Shown here piece after piece: positions 63,959-64,000 of a stretch of 64,000 nt of DNA (the first letter of the stretch is position 1; each line of letters starts with the position of its first letter). This stretch comes from Clostridia bacterium (GTDB lineage Bacteria > Bacillota > Limnochordia > DTU080 > RSA5), in assembly GCA_002919235.1 (NCBI GenBank), contig PKEX01000009.1, positions 78,915-142,914 on the forward strand. Direction: 5' to 3'. The notes under the pieces were generated by a model. It was not told the DNA's origin and searched no databases. It worked only from the letters and a program-made list of their open reading frames with translations. A program made the translations under genes and the position numbers.

Positions 63959-64000
63959 TGCACAGGGGGCGGCGGGGCCGGGGGCGGCTCCGCCGCCTCG
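63958..64000 (+). CDS. Start of a sugar ABC transporter permease (partial)
   Basis: ATG 63958 overlaps the stop of the binding-protein gene by one base (TGATG) and opens 14 codons of an Arg/Gly-rich N-terminus (MHRGRRGRGRLRRL) before the window ends. The basic start and position fit a carbohydrate permease of the MalF type, but too little is visible to confirm. Confidence 0.5.
   Translation, partial: MHRGRRGRGRLRRL

Overview
The window looks like chromosomal DNA of a high-GC, endospore-forming member of the Bacillota (Firmicutes). The spore link rests on an alpha/beta-type small acid-soluble spore protein (SASP) at 222, a YqhV-like protein at 31137 and a possibly CwlD-like amidase at 36967. 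Typically Firmicute regulation is also present: a SAM-I riboswitch, a serS T-box leader, a Bce-type peptide-antibiotic module, a YlbF-family protein and a CstR-type repressor. GTG and TTG starts are frequent, and most chosen starts follow a strong Shine-Dalgarno (SD) site. Two solute-binding proteins (4005 and 62636) have ordinary signal peptides without a lipobox cysteine. That would suit a diderm (periplasm-bearing) Firmicute such as the Limnochordia; this placement is inference. I see no rRNA, CRISPR array, transposase, integrase or phage gene.

Layout. 1-5.8 kb: FUN14 tail, SASP, Gfo/Idh/MocA oxidoreductase, tRNA-Ser(UGA), then a consensus promoter, SAM-I riboswitch and metNIQ methionine importer, and a small secreted protein. 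5.8-7.5 kb (minus): a sulfur-uptake cluster of two YeeE/YedE halves plus a CstR-like persulfide sensor, with promoter and operator. 7.7-12.4 kb: lipoprotein, histidine kinase/response regulator pair, two tandem unknown paralogues, truncated haemoglobin. 12.5-15.3 kb (minus): GMC oxidoreductase, gluconate-dehydrogenase-type subunit 3 and a membrane protein. 15.5-18.3 kb: GNAT acetyltransferase and serS with its T-box. 18.3-26.1 kb (minus): BceRS-BceAB with a BceR box, and two MFS transporters. 26.3-31.9 kb: Old Yellow Enzyme homologue, peptide deformylase, glyA-trpB2, yqhV and ylbF-like genes.

32-41.5 kb: SDR, second Gfo/Idh/MocA protein, a decayed gene, purU, azlCD, a 21-codon microprotein, amidase, a frameshifted secreted protein, a solitary ATPase, and a three-gene DUF1538/DUF1538/PII-like operon. 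41.8-45.7 kb: GH10 xylanase with accessory domains, Hsp20, DUF4395 protein, arginase-fold protein. 46.1-48.9 kb: ECF transporter energising module in which the second ATPase is fused to the T component. 48.9-49.4 kb: two 110-bp imperfect repeats. 49.4-58.2 kb (minus): a complete Rnf operon in the order FMN-binding protein, rnfC, D, G, E, A, B, apbE, and a Gx-transporter/NusG-II fusion. 58.4-64 kb: sugar-phosphate isomerase-like protein, chemotaxis receptor, LacI regulator, and the start of a sugar ABC transporter operon.

How the parts work together. The Rnf segment carries both the ion-pumping ferredoxin:NAD complex and its flavin-loading enzyme ApbE, plus an exported FMN-domain protein that could be an extra ApbE substrate. 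A Rex-like site lies before the first gene. The xylanase, LacI regulator, sugar-binding protein and isomerase suggest growth on plant polysaccharide sugars. GlyA, PurU, Def and SerS tie into serine, glycine and one-carbon metabolism. The most unusual content is protein architecture: EcfA2-EcfT fusion, Gx-NusG-II fusion, duplicated FMN domains with altered flavinylation motifs, and a MetN lacking its regulatory domain.
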